Positions 1 through 8,238 are shown, numbered from the stretch's first letter. The stretch: 45,975 nt of DNA from Acidisphaera sp. S103 (GCF_009765975.1 NZ_LMUJ01000054.1:1-45975); one strand, 5' to 3'. The notes: a model not told the origin generated them from the sequence alone. Program-made: numbers and translations.

Positions 1-40
1 CCCACTATGTTGTATAGAAAACCAACTTGCGAGTCTGATG

Positions 41-211
41 ATGCGAGCCAGGAAACCACCCGAACCTGTGGCCAAGCCGCAGATCGAGCGGTGCCGCGAA
101 GCCGCGCGGGAACTCGGGTGCGATGAATATGAAGAGAAGTTCTGGGAAGAGGTGGTGCGGGTAGCGCGGTACAAGCCAATGCGCGATCCGGCAAAGACAG
201 AGAGCGAATGA
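41..211 (+). CDS. Small conserved hypothetical protein (ARELxCDEYE family), copy A
   Basis: A 56-residue hydrophilic ORF of unknown function. It aligns without gaps over its first 46 residues with the product of 40830-41018 on the opposite strand: 26 of 46 positions are identical by my count, including the ARELxCDEYE core and the later ARxKP. Both proteins begin M-x-ARK-x-P-x-P-x-AK-x-Q, so the second of two adjacent ATGs (41) is the start matching the paralog; 38 is also possible. There are no membrane segments or signal peptide, and the protein is charged and probably helical. Similar tiny proteins are, to my recollection, frequent in alphaproteobacterial genomes. The existence of the gene is well supported by the paralog; its role is unknown. 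Confidence 0.7.
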   Translation: MRARKPPEPVAKPQIERCREAARELGCDEYEEKFWEEVVRVARYKPMRDPAKTESE

Positions 212-419
212 GAAGGCCGCCACAACGAGTCGAGCGGATTATGTACCTATTTTAGCCGTGTGATTGCGAAGTATATAATCGCCGAAAAAACGGCCAACAG
301 ACAAAGATGGACCGCGTCAAGCCAAAATCGGCACTGCTAATCCGACTGATCCGAATGGTGGCTAGCCAAAGGCTCTGGCATTCGTCACATTAGGAACCGG
401 AAACGTCATAAGCGAATCA
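212..419. other. Intergenic region upstream of livH
   Basis: About 200 bp, AT-richer than the rest of the window. At 263-283 there is a 21-nt segment matching 16 of 21 positions of 42531-42551, just upstream of the IS1595 transposase, so it may be an old insertion-sequence end. No clear promoter boxes can be named, and no strong ribosome binding site precedes the livH ATG at 420 (the nearest purine run, AGGAACCGGAAA, lies over 15 nt upstream). Confidence 0.35.
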
Positions 420-1298
420 ATGGACCTGTCTTTCGATCTGCTGGGTAACGCCCTCGTGTCGGGACTGCTGCTGGGCGGCTTTTACGCTGCCGTGACGATT
501 GGAGTGTCGATCTCATTCGGCATGCTCGATATCGTCAATATCGCGCATCCCGCATTCGTCATTCTGGGATCCTACACGGCTTATATCGCCAACAGCGTGT
601 TTGGGTTCGATCCGATTTTGGCCAGTATCGTCTTGCTGCCGGCATTCTATTTGCTGGGGGTGGCGATTTATCACGTGTACGACGTCTCATTCGAGCGACG
701 AGGAGACGCATCGATCCGTGGCCTGGCATTCTTTTTTGGCATCCTGTTTATCACCGAGGTGACCTTGGTGCTGGTTTTTGGTGTGGACTATCGGCTGGTC
801 GATGCGCCGTACATTGGGCCGAGTCTTCACATCGGGGTCATCGATCTGCCGCTGCGGCTACTCATCCCATGCCTCGTATCGTTGGCTCTTATCGGCACAC
901 TGCAACTGTTTATGTCATACACGTTTGTCGGCCGAGCGGTACAGGCCGTAGCCCAAGATCCCATGGCATTGCGGTTGATGGCCGCGGACCCCAGCCGGAT
1001 CAAACGAATTGCCTTTGGACTTTCAATCGCCAGTGCTTCGATTGCCGGAGCGATTCTGATCGTCATTCAGCCGGTCGAGCCGTCGATCGCCCGTGACTAT
1101 ATTGGCCGGATTTTTGCGATCTGCGTTATGGGCGGTTTGGAAAGTTTCGGTGGCATGGTGATTGCCGCGATGATCCTGGGAATCATGGAGAGTCTGACCT
1201 CGACCTTCTATGGACCGTCCTGGTCACCTGCGGTCGCCTTCGGTTTCCTATTGCTCACACTGGCAATACGACCCGCGGGTCTGTTCGGACGCCGCTAA
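420..1298 (+). CDS. livH: Branched-chain amino acid ABC transporter permease, LivH type
   Basis: A 292-residue, very hydrophobic inner-membrane permease with about eight predicted helices. It matches the LivH half of hydrophobic amino acid uptake ABC importers: the N-terminal segment with SFGMLDIVNIAHPAF (near residues 31-45) is the hallmark, and a conserved region around VGRAVQAVAQDPMALRLM (near 171-188) corresponds to the cytoplasmic coupling loop. It would pair with LivM to form the channel energised by LivG and LivF. The stop overlaps the livM ATG by one base, so the genes are translationally coupled. Its base composition appears lower in GC than genes further right. The substrate cannot be told from sequence: leucine/isoleucine/valine is the family default, but amides, urea and aromatic acids are also carried by relatives. 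Confidence 0.88.
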   Translation: MDLSFDLLGNALVSGLLLGGFYAAVTIGVSISFGMLDIVNIAHPAFVILGSYTAYIANSVFGFDPILASIVLLPAFYLLGVAIYHVYDVSFERRGDASIRGLAFFFGILFITEVTLVLVFGVDYRLVDAPYIGPSLHIGVIDLPLRLLIPCLVSLALIGTLQLFMSYTFVGRAVQAVAQDPMALRLMAADPSRIKRIAFGLSIASASIAGAILIVIQPVEPSIARDYIGRIFAICVMGGLESFGGMVIAAMILGIMESLTSTFYGPSWSPAVAFGFLLLTLAIRPAGLFGRR

Positions 1299-2227
1299 TG
1301 CATAATATCCGCTTCACCCTGCTGGCCTTGGTCGCCGCGGTCGTCACGTTTGCTGTCGCTCGGCTGATCGACAATGCCTATGTTTTTTTTGCTGGTTACG
1401 TCGTGCTGCAATACGTCGTGCTGGCGACGGCTTGGAATATTCTTGGTGGCTACACGGGCTACGTGAATTTCGGTACCGCGGCGTTCTTCGCCCTGGGGGC
1501 ATATACGTCCGTCGTATTGCATAAGACAGTCCCGCTGTTACCGCTGCCAGTGATGATGTTGCTGGGCGGTATGATCTCGGGCATTATCGGCCTCGGGATG
1601 GGGTATCTGACGCTACGATTGCGTGGCACGTATTTCTCGATCGCAACACTCGCGATGGCGGTTGTTGCACAAACCTTGATAACGAACTGGAACTTTGTCG
1701 GAGGATCGCGAGGCGCATACATTATCCGGCCGGCCGAATCACCTCTTTTCGCCGGCGATTACATTCAATATCTATTTGTTATCATGCTGTTGCTGTCGGT
1801 AATATCTGTCTCGATCGCTCGGGCCATCCAGCATTCTCGTCTTGGCTATGGCTTTTCGGCTATCCGTGACGATGAACTCGCCGCTGAGGCATCCGGAGTG
1901 CCGACTTTGCGGCTAAAGTTGATCGCCACTACTATTTCGGGAGGTTTGATGGGTATGGCTGGCGCGCCGCTGCCCTACTACGTGACGTATCTCGATCCTG
2001 CTTCCGGCTTCAGCTTGAGCTATGCCATTAACACCATCGCCATGCCACTGATCGGTGGTACCGCTACCTGGTTCGGACCTGTAATCGGGGCAATTTTGCT
2101 TGGTACACTCCAGCAACTCGCGACGGTGACGATATCTTCGGCGTTATCCTTATTGCTGGTTGGCCTGCTGCTGGTGGGCTTTGTGATTGCCGCTCCGAAG
2201 GGTATCGTGGGTTGGCTCAGCCGATGA
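1298..2227 (+). CDS. livM: Branched-chain amino acid ABC transporter permease, LivM type
   Basis: A 309-residue inner-membrane permease, the second channel subunit. The LivM family region AWNILGGYTGYVNFGTAAFF (about residues 47-66) is present, followed by the YLTLRLRGTYFSIATLAMA segment and the cytoplasmic AIRDDELAAEASG loop near 197-209 that contacts the ATPases. It starts at the last base of livH, and its TGA overlaps the livG ATG (ATGA at 2224-2227), so livH-livM-livG are read as one coupled message. Length is usual for the family. Confidence 0.88.
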   Translation: MHNIRFTLLALVAAVVTFAVARLIDNAYVFFAGYVVLQYVVLATAWNILGGYTGYVNFGTAAFFALGAYTSVVLHKTVPLLPLPVMMLLGGMISGIIGLGMGYLTLRLRGTYFSIATLAMAVVAQTLITNWNFVGGSRGAYIIRPAESPLFAGDYIQYLFVIMLLLSVISVSIARAIQHSRLGYGFSAIRDDELAAEASGVPTLRLKLIATTISGGLMGMAGAPLPYYVTYLDPASGFSLSYAINTIAMPLIGGTATWFGPVIGAILLGTLQQLATVTISSALSLLLVGLLLVGFVIAAPKGIVGWLSR

Positions 2228-2955
2228 GCAACGTACTTCTGACTGTAGCCGGACTGGGCAAACGGTTCGGTGGGTTTGTCGCTCTTTCCGAGGTGGCGCT
2301 ACAGATTGTGGAGGGCGAGCGCCTAGGATTGATCGGCCCGAATGGTTCCGGCAAAAGCACCTTAGTGAATTGCTTGTGCGGCACGCTGCATAATGACTCC
2401 GGACAGGTGACCTTCGGTGGGCGCAAGCTGAACGGACTGTCCGCGCATCAGCGAACAAGGCTTGGTATAGCGCGCAGTTTCCAATTGCCCCGACCGTTCC
2501 CGACATTGACGTTGGCGGAAAACGTCCGCGTTCCAATTCTATATACCGCGAACATCAAACGGGGCAGGGTCGTGGCGGATCCACGACAGCGCTGCGAGGA
2601 ATTGCTCGATCTGGTGGGTTTGCTGCCCAAGGCCAATGACAAACCCGCTGACTTGACCCAAATCGAGATGCGGAAGTTGGAACTCGCTCGGGCGATGGCA
2701 TCCGAACCACGCCTGCTCATCGCTGATGAGGCCATGGCTGGTTTGTCGCACCAGGAAGTGAACGATATCCTGGCGTTATTGATGAAGCTGAACGGCCAAG
2801 GCGTCACCATCATCATGATCGAGCACATTATGCGGGCGGTGCTGGCGTTTTCTCAGCGCCTTGTAGTGCTGGTTGCCGGGCGCAAGATAGCGGACGGGTC
2901 TCCACAGGACGTCATTCGTCAACCCGATGTCGTGGCGGCTTATCTTGGCAGCTAG
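2224..2955 (+). CDS. livG: ABC transporter ATP-binding protein, LivG type
   Basis: A 243-residue cytoplasmic ATPase. Walker A is GPNGSGKST (residues 40-48 from this start). Walker B is LLIADEAMAGL, and the H-loop histidine lies in IMIEHIMRAV. The start at 2224 is chosen because it forms the ATGA overlap with livM; a TTG twelve bases earlier is in frame but less likely. The signature motif is unusual: in place of LSGGQ it reads LTQIEMRKLELARAMA. LivG proteins often diverge here, so I read this as family variation rather than inactivation. It should dimerise with LivF under the LivHM channel. Confidence 0.87.
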   Translation: MSNVLLTVAGLGKRFGGFVALSEVALQIVEGERLGLIGPNGSGKSTLVNCLCGTLHNDSGQVTFGGRKLNGLSAHQRTRLGIARSFQLPRPFPTLTLAENVRVPILYTANIKRGRVVADPRQRCEELLDLVGLLPKANDKPADLTQIEMRKLELARAMASEPRLLIADEAMAGLSHQEVNDILALLMKLNGQGVTIIMIEHIMRAVLAFSQRLVVLVAGRKIADGSPQDVIRQPDVVAAYLGS

Positions 2956-3676
2956 TCTTTCAATCACCGGTTTAGATGCCGGTTATGGCGCGGTGCGGAT
3001 ATTGCACGATGTTTCACTGTTCGTCGCCGAGGGCGAGACGGTCGCATTGTTGGGTACTAATGGAAACGGCAAATCGACCCTGATGAAAAGCATCATGGGT
3101 ATCGTGCGACCAACGGCGGGATCTATCGTCGCGACGATAGACGGTGCCGTGCACGAACTTATCGGTATGTCCGCTGAGGCGATCGTCGACCTTGGAATTG
3201 GCTTCGTACCGGAGGGACGCCGTTTGTTTCCGCGGCTTACCGTAATGGAAAATTTGCTGATGGGTGCCTTCCGCAAGAAAGCCCGACCAGTCATCCAGCA
3301 AAATTTGGCTTTCTGCTTCGAGGTATTCCCTCGTCTGGCCGAACGCCGAAAACAGCTCGCGGGGTCCATGAGTGGCGGTGAGCAACAGATGCTGGCGCTT
3401 GGCCGAGCACTGATGTCGGCGCCTCGGCTGCTGCTGATCGATGAGCCTTCAGTGGGATTGGCACCGCTATTGGTGACGCGAACGATCGATAAGATCCAGG
3501 AGTTGAAAAATAGCTTCCAACTCGCGGTGCTGATGGCCGAGCAGAATTTCACGCAGGCAATCCGGATTGCTGATCGCGGCTACGTTATCGTCCATGGCCA
3601 CATCGCATTCGAGGGGGGATCGGCCGACGAACTGAATAATAATGAGTTAATTCGGGAGTTCTACTTAGGGGCATAA
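2927..3676 (+). CDS. livF: ABC transporter ATP-binding protein, LivF type
   Basis: A 249-residue cytoplasmic ATPase, last gene of the livHMGF unit. Walker A is GTNGNGKST, the signature is MSGGEQQMLALGRALM, and Walker B is LLLIDEPSVGLAP, all canonical. The ATG at 2927 overlaps livG by 29 nt. The in-frame TTG at 2945, which has a GGCGG stretch upstream and removes six non-conserved residues, is an alternative, since LivF proteins usually begin close to the 'GLDAGYG' strand. No substrate-binding protein gene lies next to this operon; the LivK-like gene at 13784 is the only candidate in the window. Confidence 0.87.
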   Translation: MSWRLILAASLSITGLDAGYGAVRILHDVSLFVAEGETVALLGTNGNGKSTLMKSIMGIVRPTAGSIVATIDGAVHELIGMSAEAIVDLGIGFVPEGRRLFPRLTVMENLLMGAFRKKARPVIQQNLAFCFEVFPRLAERRKQLAGSMSGGEQQMLALGRALMSAPRLLLIDEPSVGLAPLLVTRTIDKIQELKNSFQLAVLMAEQNFTQAIRIADRGYVIVHGHIAFEGGSADELNNNELIREFYLGA

Positions 3677-4421
3677 TTGTGTCCATTATGACTCATTCTG
3701 GATTCTAGGGTAGTGAGATAGCTCTGAAGCCATGGCGGCAAGACTCGTCTCATACCAGTTCGCGTTGAGACCGATTTGCCGCTGGTGCCCGCCTAATCAT
3801 GCCGATATCGAGTCAAGCCTGACATCGACTCCGGTCGGCACACACGCCCTTCGCCGTTCCATCCAAAGGCAGAAATGGCGAGCCATCTCCCACAACGACC
3901 ACGAGAGGCGGTTTCAGCGTATCACTTTTTCGATGGACTGGCATAATATCGCAGCTTAGCAATGACTACGATATAGGATGGCCGATTCGAGGCCGTCGGT
4001 TTCTCACTTCTCGGGCGTCGTCATGGCTGTCGCGATGCTGGTAATCTCACCTCTCATAGACGACGACAGGTGCGATTGATCTGATCTGTTGGCATTGACG
4101 GCGCGATTGGTGCGTTGCCCGGATTGTTTGGGTCAAGCGGCGATCGGCGATGGGTCACGACAAGAAGCAGCGGTACCGCCTGTACTACCGTTGCAAGGGC
4201 TGAGGCGTTCTCTTCGACGGCCTGGTCGGAGTGATGCTGGCCTTCCTTCGCCGAAGCGGCCTCTGGAATGCAGCTGAACGCAGATGCGCAAGAGCCGAGC
4301 CTCAACGGGCGGCCGTCCGAGGTGTAACCAGAACACCTCTGGACAACCCAGACCAACGACCGTTAACCCTTCGTAAGGGGCCGAACGCTATGCATTCGGC
4401 CCACCCCGGAGGTGAACGCCG
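3677..4421. other. Long intergenic region containing transposase debris
   Basis: 745 bp with no intact gene. Only the part near 4089-4290 resembles coding sequence (a broken transposase zinc ribbon, listed separately). The rest shows no recognisable RNA gene. The last 20 bases carry a strong Shine-Dalgarno (GGAGGTGA, about 4409-4416) for the next gene. Confidence 0.5.
4089..4290 (+). pseudogene. Decayed transposase N-terminus (zinc-ribbon type)
   Basis: Two reading frames together resemble the zinc-ribbon start of an insertion-sequence transposase. The first frame gives VRCPDCLGQA. After a +1 shift the second gives MGHDKKQRYRLYYRCKG, a stop codon where a second cysteine would be expected, then GVLFDGLVGVMLAF, recalling the 'QRYRCxxCgxxFDDLTGTvlA' pattern of such transposases. 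A frameshift plus a stop, and loss of everything downstream, mark it as a dead fragment. The exact IS family is not certain from so little sequence. Confidence 0.5.
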
Positions 4422-5855
4422 ATGCTCGTCGCCGCTATTCTCGCCGTCGTCCTGCTGGCCGTGGCCGCCCTGTACGTCCACGACAAGCGGCAGGTCCACC
4501 ATACGATCCTGCGCAACTACCCGATCATCGGCTACTTCCGGTATTTCGCCGAAACCCTCGGCGAGTACATGCGGCAATACCAATACCTGCCCGACTGGTC
4601 AGAACGCCCGTTCAATCGTTTGGAGCGCGCCTGGGTCTACCGTTCGGCCAAGGGTGTCTCCAACCTCCGCAGCTTCGGCAGCGAGAATGTGCCGGCCTTC
4701 GTCTTCCGCAACGCCGCCTTCCCGGTGCTGGATGAGGAAAAGAAGCCCTATCCCGGCAAGCAGATCGGCCTCAGCGACGGACCCGGCGCCTACCGGCAAC
4801 CGTATTTCGCCAAAACCTTCTTCAACATCAGCGGCATGAGCTACGGCGCGCTGAGCCCGGCCGCGGTGCTGGCCCTGTCGCGCGGTGCCAAGCTCGCCGG
4901 CATCTGGATGGCAACCGGTGAGGGCGGGCTGGCCCCCAACCACCTCGCCGGCGGCTGCGACATCATCATGCAGATGGGGACGGCGAAATACGGCGTGCGC
5001 AACCCCGACGGCACGCTCTCCGAACCCAAGCTGCGAGAGATCGCCGCCCACGAACAGGTCCGCATGTTCGAGGTCAAGCTGGCCCAGGGTGCCAAGCCCG
5101 GCAAAGGCGGCATCCTGCCCGGCGCCAAGGTCACGGCCGAAATCGCCGCCATCCGCGGCATCCCGCAGGGCCAGGACAGCATCAGCCCCAATCGCCACCA
5201 CGATATCGGCAATGTCCGCGAACTCGGCCAGTTCATCGAGCGTGTGCGCGGCATCACCGGCAAACCCGTCGGCGTCAAATTCGTTGCCGGCGATACCGAA
5301 TTCCTGGAAGCCTGGTTCGAGGACTGCATCATCCACCCGGAAGGCTGCCCCGACTATGTGCAGATCGACGGCGGTGAGGGCGGGACCGGTGCCGCGCCGT
5401 CCGCGCTGATCGACTATGTCGGGCTGCCGATCACCATCGCGCTGCCCATGGTCGCCGCCGCTCGGGAACGCCACGGGCTGGAGGACCGCATCCGCATCAT
5501 TGCTTCCGCCAAGCTGATCACCCCGGACAAGGTGGCATGGGCGTTGTGCATGGGGGCGGATTTCGTGTCCTCGGCGCGCGGGTTCATGTTCAGCCTGGGC
5601 TGCATCCAGGCGATGAAGTGCGGCACCGGCCAGTGCCCGACCGGGGTGACCGCTGCCAATCCAAGACTGATCGCCGGCCTGGACCCGACCGACAAAGCCG
5701 CTCGGGTTGCACACTATGCGATGCAGGTGCGGGAGGAGGTGGAAATCATCGCCCATACCTGCGGGCTGACCGATCCCACCGGGTTTCGCACGAAACACGT
5801 GACGGAGATCGAACGCGGCGTCGGCGGCTTCCGCGCACCGCAAGGCAGCGACTGA
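4422..5855 (+). CDS. FMN-binding glutamate synthase family protein
   Basis: A 477-residue protein resembling the central FMN domain of the glutamate synthase large subunit, expressed alone. An N-terminal hydrophobic segment (about residues 2-21) suggests membrane anchoring. The FMN barrel is shown by FNISGMSYGALSPAAVLALS, the GEGGLAPNH stretch, HHDIGNVRELGQFI, VQIDGGEGGTGAAPSAL and SARGFMFSLGC. The 3Fe-4S motif C-x5-C-x4-C is intact in GCIQAMKCGTGQCPTGV. The glutaminase domain and the C-terminal beta-helix of GltB are absent, as is normal for this stand-alone family. The physiological reaction of these short forms is not settled; glutamate synthase activity is not implied. A GGAGGTGA ribosome binding site fixes the start. 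Confidence 0.87.
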   Translation: MLVAAILAVVLLAVAALYVHDKRQVHHTILRNYPIIGYFRYFAETLGEYMRQYQYLPDWSERPFNRLERAWVYRSAKGVSNLRSFGSENVPAFVFRNAAFPVLDEEKKPYPGKQIGLSDGPGAYRQPYFAKTFFNISGMSYGALSPAAVLALSRGAKLAGIWMATGEGGLAPNHLAGGCDIIMQMGTAKYGVRNPDGTLSEPKLREIAAHEQVRMFEVKLAQGAKPGKGGILPGAKVTAEIAAIRGIPQGQDSISPNRHHDIGNVRELGQFIERVRGITGKPVGVKFVAGDTEFLEAWFEDCIIHPEGCPDYVQIDGGEGGTGAAPSALIDYVGLPITIALPMVAAARERHGLEDRIRIIASAKLITPDKVAWALCMGADFVSSARGFMFSLGCIQAMKCGTGQCPTGVTAANPRLIAGLDPTDKAARVAHYAMQVREEVEIIAHTCGLTDPTGFRTKHVTEIERGVGGFRAPQGSD

Positions 5856-5975
5856 CGGTTTATACCAGCCGCCGTTAAGTTTAACCCTTCTGCTGACGTC
5901 ATGGCCGGAACACGCATAGCGCGCGCGACCATGACGACATCCAACAATCGGTATCAACGGCGTTTGATATTACCG
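5856..5975. repeat. Palindromic dispersed repeat, intact copy
   Basis: An imperfect palindrome of about 120 bp between two convergent genes. The outer ends are inverted relatives (CGGTTTATACCAGCCGCCGT at 5856-5875, and its counterpart ending ATCAACGGCGTTTGATATTACCG at 5975). The centre carries GTCATGGCCGGAACACGC facing GCGACCATGACGAC. The same end sequence recurs around the IS481 element at 15028-15114 and 16626-16730. Its place between convergent stops suggests a bidirectional terminator role. The last codons and stop of the iron permease gene lie inside the right end. Confidence 0.6.
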
Positions 5976-6428
5976 CGTGGCGTTCTGCGGGGCGGGGATA
6001 TCGTCGCCGGCCGCCTTACCCGGGGCGTTGCCTGCCAGATTCGAAAACGTCCCCTTCAGCTGGTCAAGCTCCTCCTCCGTCAGGTCTTCCAGGTCCAGCA
6101 GCTTGTTGCGAGCATCCTGGTTGACACGGATCAGCTCATCCAGCTTCAGGTGCAGCGCCGACATGTCCCGGTTCTGCGTATTTTGGATCAGAAAGACCAT
6201 CAGGAACGTGACGATCGTCGTGCCGGTGTTGATGACCAACTGCCAGGTATCCGAGTAGTTGAAGACCGGACCCGTGACTGCCCAAACGACAATCGCCACA
6301 CAAGCAACGATGAAAGTCGACGCTCGGCCGCACTGGCGGGACGCCCACAGTGCGATCTCTGAAAACAAGGCACTGCCATGATGGTCCTTCTTGGACGGAC
6401 CATCGCCCGAGCGGCCTGTGTCGTTCAT
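5970..6428 (-). CDS. Low-affinity iron permease family protein
   Basis: A 152-residue small membrane protein. Two hydrophobic helices (about residues 36-53 and 62-82) are followed by an amphipathic acidic tail. The stretch NYSDTWQLVINTGTTIVTFL, then MVFLIQNTQNRD and KLDELIRVNQDARNKL, is the hallmark of the Iron_permease family (Fet4-like, COG5478). The start at 6428 is preferred over an in-frame start 53 codons upstream because GGAG lies 7-8 nt before it and the longer N-terminus looks non-coding. The family name comes from yeast Fet4; iron transport by these short bacterial members is not well established. The gene follows the deacylase by 100 bp on the same strand. Confidence 0.82.
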   Translation of the reverse strand: MNDTGRSGDGPSKKDHHGSALFSEIALWASRQCGRASTFIVACVAIVVWAVTGPVFNYSDTWQLVINTGTTIVTFLMVFLIQNTQNRDMSALHLKLDELIRVNQDARNKLLDLEDLTEEELDQLKGTFSNLAGNAPGKAAGDDIPAPQNATR

Positions 6429-6528
6429 GTTCGCTCCAGATAATCGTGTCTGGAACGACAGATGCCGCGCCATCACTGCCGGAACAAGATGGCCACGCTT
6501 CACCGATGCGGCATGACGGCGGGACGGG

Positions 6529-8238
6529 TCAGGCCTGCGCCCCGCGCACCAGACGTCCAGGCAGCCGCCCTGTGGAGACACCGTCACGGCTCACGATCTC
6601 GCCCGAGAGCACTGTCGCCACGTAACCGTCCGCCCGCTGCATCAGCCGCCGCCCGCCGGCCGGCAGATCGTACACGACATGCGGCGCGCGTAGCGTTAGC
6701 TTGCCATGGTCGATCACGTTCAGGTCAGCTTTCAGGCCCGGCGCGATCACGCCTCGGTCCCGCAGCCCCAGCGCCCATGCGTTGTCTCGCGTCAACCGCC
6801 GTACCATCCACTCCACCGGAAACCGCCCGGATGCCCGGTCTCGAGTCCAATGCGTCAGCCCGTACGTCATCGCCGACGCGTCGCACAGGATGGACACGTG
6901 CGCCCCGCCGTCACCCAACCCGATCAGCGTATTCGGATGCGCCATCATCGCGCGCACCGTCTCCAACGTCCCATCGGCGTAGTTACTGAGCGGACGATAC
7001 AGGATCGTGCGCCCGTCATTTTCCAGCAGCCGGTCGTAGGCTAGCCCCGCCGGATCGACGCCTAAACGCCGAGCCTCCGCGCCGATGCTGCGATCGGCTG
7101 GGGGTTCGTAGTCGGCGGGGTCGCCGAGGGGGAAGATGCGGTCCCAGCGGTGCAGGCGGTTCGTCATGACCGGACCACCCGGCGTCTCCTCCAGCAGCCT
7201 GGCCCGCAACGACGGATCGCGCAGGGCGGCAATACGCGCGGGGAACGGCAGATGCGCCACCTGCTGCCAACTCGGGCATTCGACGAACGGGTTCTGCGAG
7301 ATCTCGAACCCCAGCATGATGCCGGTCGGCCGTGTCAGCACCATGCCGGTCATCGCCTGCCCGGCCGCATTGGCCTCGGCGATCAGATCGAGCAGGCGGC
7401 GCCATTCCGCGGGCTTCGAGTCACGCTCCAGCACCGTCGTCGTCATCGGCCTGCCGGACAATGCGACCAGCCGGCGCAGCATCGCAAACTCCGGTTCAAT
7501 GGTGTCGCCGAAATCGGAAATCACCTGCAGCCATCCCATGCCGGTTTCGCCGATGGCTCGGGCGATGGTGGACAGTTCCTCCTCGGCGGCGTCCAGGGTT
7601 GGCGTCGGCTGACCATCCACGGTCTTATGGTTCAGCGTCCGAGACGTCGAAAACCCCAGCGCTCCCGCCCTGATTCCTTCCGCCGCCAGCCTGGCCATTG
7701 TCGCACGATCGGCTTCGGTGGCGGGTTCGCGGGCCGCGCCACGTTCGCCCATGACGAAGACGCGCAGGGCCGCGTGTGGCACCTGGGCGGCGATGTCCAT
7801 GTCGAAATGGCGGGCGTCGAGGCGATCGAGGTACTCCGGGAAACTCTGCCAGTCCCACGGCAGGCCCTCGGTCAGGACAGGTTCGGGGATGTCCTCCACC
7901 CCCTCCATCAGCCGCACCAGCATGTCGCGCTGGTCTGGCTTGCAAGGCGCGAACCCGACGCCGCAATTGCCCATCAGCGCCGTGGTGACGCCGTTGCTGG
8001 AACTGGGAGACAGATGGTTCGCCCACATCACCTGCGCGTCGTAATGCGTGTGCGGATCGACGAAACCGGGCGTGACTAGCATGCCGCGCGCGTCGATTTC
8101 CTCGGTGCCACGACTAGGGATTTTCCCCACCGCGGCGATACGACCACCGGCGATGCCGACATCGGCCTCGAACGGTTCGCCGCCGGTCCCGTCCACAACA
8201 AGGCCGCCGCGAACGACCAGCGTCAGAGCATCCGTCAT
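6529..8238 (-). CDS. N-acyl-D-amino-acid deacylase / D-aminoacylase family amidohydrolase
   Basis: A 569-residue amidohydrolase-superfamily enzyme expected to hydrolyse N-acyl groups from D-amino acids or related amides in the cytosol. The N-terminal small beta domain leads into GFVDPHTHYDAQVMW (first metal histidines). NCGVGFAPC carries the cysteine used as a metal ligand in characterised D-aminoacylases, and GLGDGGAHVSILCDAS near residue 448 supplies the catalytic aspartate region. The C-terminal 'GVIAPGLKADLNVID' strand is typical of the family. Length matches the longer bacterial members (about 550-580 residues) rather than the 480-residue classical enzyme. It is transcribed divergently from the flavin monooxygenase across 160 bp. 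The true substrate is unknown. Confidence 0.85.
   Translation of the reverse strand: MTDALTLVVRGGLVVDGTGGEPFEADVGIAGGRIAAVGKIPSRGTEEIDARGMLVTPGFVDPHTHYDAQVMWANHLSPSSSNGVTTALMGNCGVGFAPCKPDQRDMLVRLMEGVEDIPEPVLTEGLPWDWQSFPEYLDRLDARHFDMDIAAQVPHAALRVFVMGERGAAREPATEADRATMARLAAEGIRAGALGFSTSRTLNHKTVDGQPTPTLDAAEEELSTIARAIGETGMGWLQVISDFGDTIEPEFAMLRRLVALSGRPMTTTVLERDSKPAEWRRLLDLIAEANAAGQAMTGMVLTRPTGIMLGFEISQNPFVECPSWQQVAHLPFPARIAALRDPSLRARLLEETPGGPVMTNRLHRWDRIFPLGDPADYEPPADRSIGAEARRLGVDPAGLAYDRLLENDGRTILYRPLSNYADGTLETVRAMMAHPNTLIGLGDGGAHVSILCDASAMTYGLTHWTRDRASGRFPVEWMVRRLTRDNAWALGLRDRGVIAPGLKADLNVIDHGKLTLRAPHVVYDLPAGGRRLMQRADGYVATVLSGEIVSRDGVSTGRLPGRLVRGAQA

Noticed and set aside
3732..3959. A 75-codon plus-strand ORF after livF
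   Set aside because: No ribosome binding site, no motifs, Arg/His-rich composition; likely noncoding.
4599..5957. A 452-codon minus-strand open frame antisense to the glutamate synthase-like gene
   Set aside because: Composition is Ala/Gly/Asp/His-rich without motifs; the plus-strand gene has FMN and Fe-S motifs and a ribosome binding site.
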